A stretch of DNA of 64,000 nucleotides, taken from NCBI RefSeq assembly GCF_963583255.1, contig NC_084816.1, positions 11,829,100 through 11,893,099 of the forward strand, in the 5' to 3' direction. A program made the position numbers and the translations under genes. The stretch's first letter is position 1. Every line of letters begins with the position of its first letter. Source of the stretch: Pyrus communis. Taxonomy: Eukaryota; Streptophyta; Magnoliopsida; Rosales; Rosaceae. Shown here in pieces: positions 59,758 to 64,000 of this stretch. The notes below the pieces were generated by a model that had not been told where the DNA came from, searched no databases, and saw only the letters and a program-made list of their open reading frames with translations.

Positions 59758-59937
59758 TCGAACCAGCAATCGAAAAGATTTTGGAGCATCCTCGGATTTA
59801 GTATTGTTCCTTCAATGATTGTAGTACCAAGTACTTCTTGGCGAGTTCTAATATGATAGATTTATAAGTAAGCATCTCTTGTAAAATATGAGCAACACCA
59901 AATCCTTCTAGAGCCCAAACTTCCATTTCTCCTACCT
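59750..59937 (-). pseudogene. rpoB: Plastid rpoB C-terminal fragment
   Basis: The minus strand encodes [26 protein letters not shown], then a frame shift, then [15 protein letters not shown], the C-terminal blocks of the plastid RNA polymerase beta subunit. It joins ndhH within the codons for LR. Confidence 0.88.
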
Positions 59938-59938
59938 G

Positions 59939-60022
59939 ATGTCAAGGTAATAGCTATGAATAGTCATCGACTCCTGGGAAAGAGTAGAAGAATGAGAACT
60001 ATTATGGGACATACAATGCATT
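59939..60022 (+). pseudogene. rpl23: Plastid rpl23 C-terminal fragment
   Basis: The plus frame reads [18 protein letters not shown] and IMGHTMHY, the conserved C-terminal part of ribosomal protein L23. The frame leaves the family after HY. 60023-60110 beyond it is AT-rich and was not assigned. Confidence 0.8.
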
Positions 60023-60120
60023 ACAAATCATCCACAATTTTTTTTATTTCATTAATTGAATTTTATTTGTTGATTAGGGAGAAGTTCCGTAAAAACCCCG
60101 CCCTTTATTATGATAATAAA

Positions 60121-60194
60121 GTACTCTTAGTTCAGTTCCATAGAACGTGGGTCTCCAAAATCCGATGTTGTGGGTTCAAATCCTACATGGCGTG
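60121..60194 (+). pseudogene. trnW-CCA: tRNA-Trp(CCA) of plastid type, degenerate
   Basis: CTCTTAGTTCAGTTCCATAG, GAACGTGGGTCTCCAAAATC and GGTTCAAATCCTAC match plastid trnW-CCA, including the CCA anticodon in TCTCCAAAA. The acceptor stem halves (GTACTCT, ATGGCGT) no longer pair well, and the D-loop has GG changed to CA. Probably non-functional. Confidence 0.8.
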
Positions 60195-60297
60195 ATTCTG
60201 TGTTATTGTTAATCGTGGGAGGTCAAAAAACTCAATTTATTAATAACTTAATCAAAATAAAGAAAATACAATTATCCTCAAGAACAAAATGTTTGTT

Positions 60298-60381
60298 ATG
60301 CTTAATTTATTTAGTTTGATCTGTATCTGTCTTAATTCTGCTCTTTATTCAAGTAGTTTTTTCGTCACCAAATTGCTCGAG
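60298..60381 (+). pseudogene. psbK: Plastid psbK N-terminal fragment, cut by an LTR
   Basis: The frame starts [20 protein letters not shown] and continues FFVTKLLE, the N-terminal leader and start of mature PsbK (photosystem II). It stops exactly at 60381, where a retrotransposon LTR begins. Confidence 0.8.
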
Positions 60382-62712
60382 TGATGCGAACTAATTAAGC
60401 ACACAAATTAAAACCCTCTTGTGACAATTGTAGTAAAGATGCAAGTAGGGATCGTTCTAGACCGGGGATTAGGAGGGATTACTAAATCACTTGGAAACTG
60501 ACTCAAAAACGTAAAATAAACGTTAAAAACACTAAACTAGACTCAAAGAATGTAAAACTAAACAATAAAATACTAAAACAAATCAAAAGACTCAAAGAAT
60601 ACAAAACACTTATAAACACAAACTAAGACACTTTCTAACTAAATTAGACACTAAGGTAAAGGGGGATTGGTTTTGGAGAAGATTAAACTAAATACACAGA
60701 TTGTAATTTAAAGGCAGAATATAAATATGAATGTGATGAAGATATGGATGAATGCTAGCTAGAAGGTTCTTCTCCACACATGTTACACTTGCATACAATT
60801 TGATTCTCAGTTGGTCTTTCGATGAATTATGAAACTCAACACCCCGGGTTAATTAGGTCCGCTTAAATTAACCGTCAAGTTTTCCTTAAGTTAATGAATT
60901 GGATGGGTTAGCGCAACGCAATTCAAAACATTCTCCAAAAGTCCTTTACGTGAAAAGCACAATAAAGATACAATCAAAGATCATTAAGCATCATGAAAAC
61001 TATAAGTGTTGACGAGGCATTCGTTACTATGATGAGCATGAAACTAGTGCCAATAATTCATTTAACGCGATTGTTTATAAGCAACCTCCACTACTTGTGA
61101 ATATAAGTTCATAACTATTAGGTGAAACTTACTTATATTCTAGCGTCATATTCATGCATGAAAATTAAATGTGCACTCTCAATAAACATACATAAATAAG
61201 TTATCGATCAAGCAGTTAAACAAATTGAATCCACAATACATGAAATTCCAACCAAAAGTAATCAAATCATCTTGCAAGCATAAACATGGTTTCGAATCAC
61301 CCCCTAGCTAAATAGGGGTTTAGCCTCTCATGTTCACAACAAGAAAAATAAAATTGAATTTAAACATAAAGAACAAAGGATGGATTACACCTAGAATGCC
61401 CAACGAATCCACTTGAATTTCTGCGCGTCTAAGCCCTCCTTCTTCTTCTCCTTGCTGCGGCAGTGATAGTCTAGGTGAGTTTTGGATGTTTTTCTGGTTT
61501 GGGAATGGGTTTATGGATGTTTGGTGGTGCGGCAATGGTTGTGGAAGGTGTGGAATGGTGTGGAATAAAGTAGGGAGTGGTGGAGAGGTTGCGGCAGAGA
61601 AGTGAGTATATGAAAAATGGTTGGGAAAAGGCACGGCTTAGGGTAGAATATTAGGGTCAATGGCTGATTAGTGTGTATTGTTTATTAGGGTAAATGATGC
61701 ACGGCTTTTGGGAGAGTGGAGAGAATAATAAAATGGTGGAAGGCCCGGCAAAATAATGGGAATTGGCTGCACGGTTTTTAGGAGAGAATTAGGGTTGGAT
61801 TGGTTGCGGCTGTGATGGAGAAAAGGTGAATGGGTGATGCGGCTGCATGAATTATGGAGAATGGATGCACGGGTTTTTGGGAGTAAAAAGGTTACACGGC
61901 CAAAGGTGGAAAAATGGGAGATGGTGGCTCGATTTTGGGAATAGCTAGGGTGATAATTAAATGGGGGGGGCCACGGCTGAATGATTCTGCCATGCACGGG
62001 TGGAAAGAATCAAATAAAATGGGATGTGGTGGCTGCGGATTCAATCCAAAATGGGAGTGACGGCTAGCTTAGGAATTATATATGGTTTAGAAAAATAAAA
62101 CCCTAGCTTATTAAATCAAAGGCTTACAAAAATTAAGAAATTAAATAAGAAATATAAAGGTGCGGCTAGGATTGAATTTGGGAGAGAAATAGGTTTAATT
62201 TAGAAATAAAAGGGCAAGGTGCGGCTAGGGTTTAGAAGCATGTGTTTTAAGTGCAAACCTAGGACAAAATTGCCCTCCCTTGTACGGCAAGGGAAGGGAA
62301 GAAAGGGAAAGGCACGGCAAGAGTGTTTAAGGAGCCTAGGGCTTTCGTTTTGTGTCCTAAAGTACCTACAAAGACTTCAAAGTGGCTAGAAAATACGGAC
62401 GTTTAAGATTAGGAAAGGTTACCAAAACGGGAAACTTAGGATTAACTTTCCTAAAATAGGAAACCTTGTTTGAGTAGGATTCCTCGTTTTGGTAAGAATT
62501 CATCATTGGAGTAGGAATTCGTCGTTTCTTCAAGTCTTCAACTCATTCATTCCTCTTTCGCTCCAAAAGACTCCAATTTGCATCTTCTTGCACACTTTGG
62601 CCTTATAATCTGAAAATACGCAAAAGTGGCCTTAAACACTCACATAACTAAATAAACACAACATAAATGGAAGAGAACAAGCTAATTAAGTCACATGAAT
62701 ATGCTCCTATCA
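60382..62712 (-). mobile_element. 3' LTR of a long-LTR retrotransposon running off the window
   Basis: On the minus strand the LTR starts TGATAGGAGCATATTCATG (62712) and ends TTCGCATCA (60382). The polypurine tract AAGTGTGGGGGAATT lies immediately outside 62712, fixing it as the 3' LTR. It is about 2.3 kb. The expected target duplication is TCGAG (60377-60381); its partner lies beyond the window. Frames inside (for example 61634-61320) have no domain. Confidence 0.8.
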
Positions 62713-64000
62713 AATTCCCCCACACTTAACTTTTGCTAGTCCTCGAGCAAAACAAAACAACTAAACTAAACAAAACGAAACAAAACAAACAAAACATAAC
62801 CTAAACCTTCCAACGTTTGCCTCAGGGATTTCCAATGAAACATGACATGTCAAAGATCATTACTCACATAGCTTTTAGTCTTCCTTCCCCTCAAGCACAT
62901 ACTTAATCATAGTCACCATTCACTAGTTCGCATTTAATCAATTAAAACACATTTTGAATGTAGTAACATGCCTTAGAGAATTCCCTCAATTCCTCACTAG
63001 TTATGCACTCAATTTTCACTCAGATTTTCTGACTACACACCCTACACTAGTTATATGTGAGAAGATTGATGCAAACATGAAAGACTAGTACTCACATATG
63101 TTATAACAAAGAACGCAATTTCTGGAGTAATTAAACATGTTTAGATATGATCTCATGAATGGAATGCTACTACTTAGATGCGAGAACCAGTGACACCATA
63201 TGCTCATACCAAATTCAAACTCCACAATTGAAATGCACAACACTCAAGATAGAAGTCAAGGGTTGTAACGGGGCTTGGGGTATTGGCTAATAACGAAAGG
63301 TAGGGATAAACAAAAGTTCTTTAAGCAATAGCAAGCAAAGTAATGTAATTAAGACTTAGAATTCCCTTAGAATGCAGAAATCAACTTTTAGACAAATAGG
63401 GAAGATTCAAACAACTCCTAGGGCTTAATTCATTGTTTTGGGCCCTTACTTCAACAAACAATACTTTTCAACTCTTTTTCACTTCTTTTTCTTTTTTTTT
63501 TTCTTTGTTTTTTCTTTTTTTTTTTTTCTAACCATGCCTATGGCACATAAACTCATATCAATAATCCTTCCCCCACACTTATTTTCTGCAACACATTAAT
63601 CAAAGGGAATTCATTCATGCTTACTATGCTTCAAGAACAAGGGTACGGATGGTCCTAATCTAGGCTAGGTGAGGATAATATGGGTTAACAAAGAATATGG
63701 GCTAACATAGCTCAATGGGGTTAAACTTAAACACAAAATGAGTGAAGGGCACATGGCTGTTTGGCTTTGATGGTGGTCACTACACAACTTCATCTTCATC
63801 TTGAATACGTGTTATGCAAATCAATGACATGCTTTGAATGAAATGGGCATGAGTTCTAGCATTTGGAACTAAGTGATGAAACGCCTTCTAAGTAGTAACC
63901 AAGCAAAGAATAATGAGATCATGCAACGACTTTAGAAAACAATGATGCCTAGATTATTACTCTCCAAATAACGTTTAGGCTCAAGTCTCACAGGGATGTA
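62713..64000 (-). mobile_element. Internal region of the same retrotransposon, partial
   Basis: Non-coding internal sequence next to the polypurine tract, with CTAGTCCTCGAGCAAAAC near 62739, a motif I recall as common at the 3' end of such plant elements. A second polypurine-like tract (complement of CTTCCCCCACACTTATTTTC) lies near 63568, and a T-rich tract at 63470-63528. No gag-pol is reached before the window ends. Confidence 0.6.

Larger units (their letters stand above)
59514..60381. other. Plastid-derived mosaic (NUPT) of at least six loci
   Basis: Consecutive pieces resemble rrn16, ndhH, rpoB (all minus), rpl23, trnW-CCA and psbK (all plus). Those genes lie in different parts of the plastid genome (inverted repeat, small and large single-copy regions). 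Recognition is by translation or by rRNA/tRNA sequence recall. Point changes and broken frames show these are non-functional nuclear copies. Confidence 0.85.

Noticed and set aside
60121..60194. Functional nuclear tRNA-Trp gene
   Set aside because: The sequence is of plastid type, the acceptor stem and D-loop are damaged, and it sits inside a mosaic of plastid fragments.
61320..61997. Two minus-strand ORFs rich in Pro, Ser and His
   Set aside because: They lie wholly inside the LTR (60382-62712), contain no domain and are composition-driven.

Overview
This window is plant nuclear DNA, most likely from a woody rosid and probably Rosaceae. It has spliced genes with GT-AG introns, AT-rich spacers, Ty1/copia and Ty3/gypsy retrotransposons with plant-type primer sites, several short foldback elements, and inserted plastid DNA. 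The Rosaceae guess rests on recalled resemblance of two foldback families (10160-10318; 31847-32003 and 54588-54770) to elements abundant in apple, pear and peach. No database was searched.

Three host genes can be modelled exon by exon with matching phases. They are a RING-H2 protein with an acylation-type N-terminus (+ strand, coding 6877-9287, 437 aa), an RRP36-type rRNA-processing protein (- strand, 15226-12159, nine coding exons, 240 aa), and an ankyrin-repeat membrane protein with a PGG domain (- strand, 39158-34307, five coding exons, 612 aa, first exon tentative). They are independent plant genes, not an operon. A possible orphan first exon lies at 11463-11540.

The rest is mostly layered mobile DNA. 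1-5600 holds a copia 3' remnant, two RNase H-like fragments and a foldback element. 16225-24287 is a decayed copia element whose 3' end has been tandemly triplicated. 25879-32210 is a Mutator-like element carrying a host gene fragment, into which a very young copia element (26508-31325, 200-bp LTRs differing at two sites, open gag-pol) has inserted. 41194-54584 is a 13.4-kb Tat/Grande-type gypsy element with a perfect GTTAT target duplication. It has a decayed gag-pol on the - strand, a ~134-bp tandem array, and an extra ORF in the opposite orientation. It has itself been invaded by a solo LTR (48335-50239, TSD CTTTT) and by a second LTR-like insert (51967-53795). 57230-58613 is a hAT-like element with an 8-bp target duplication.

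The most unusual stretch is 59514-60381. About 870 bp joins pieces of at least six plastid loci (rrn16, ndhH, rpoB, rpl23, trnW-CCA and psbK) that lie far apart in the plastid genome. The psbK piece is cut by a long LTR (60382-62712) whose element runs off the right edge.
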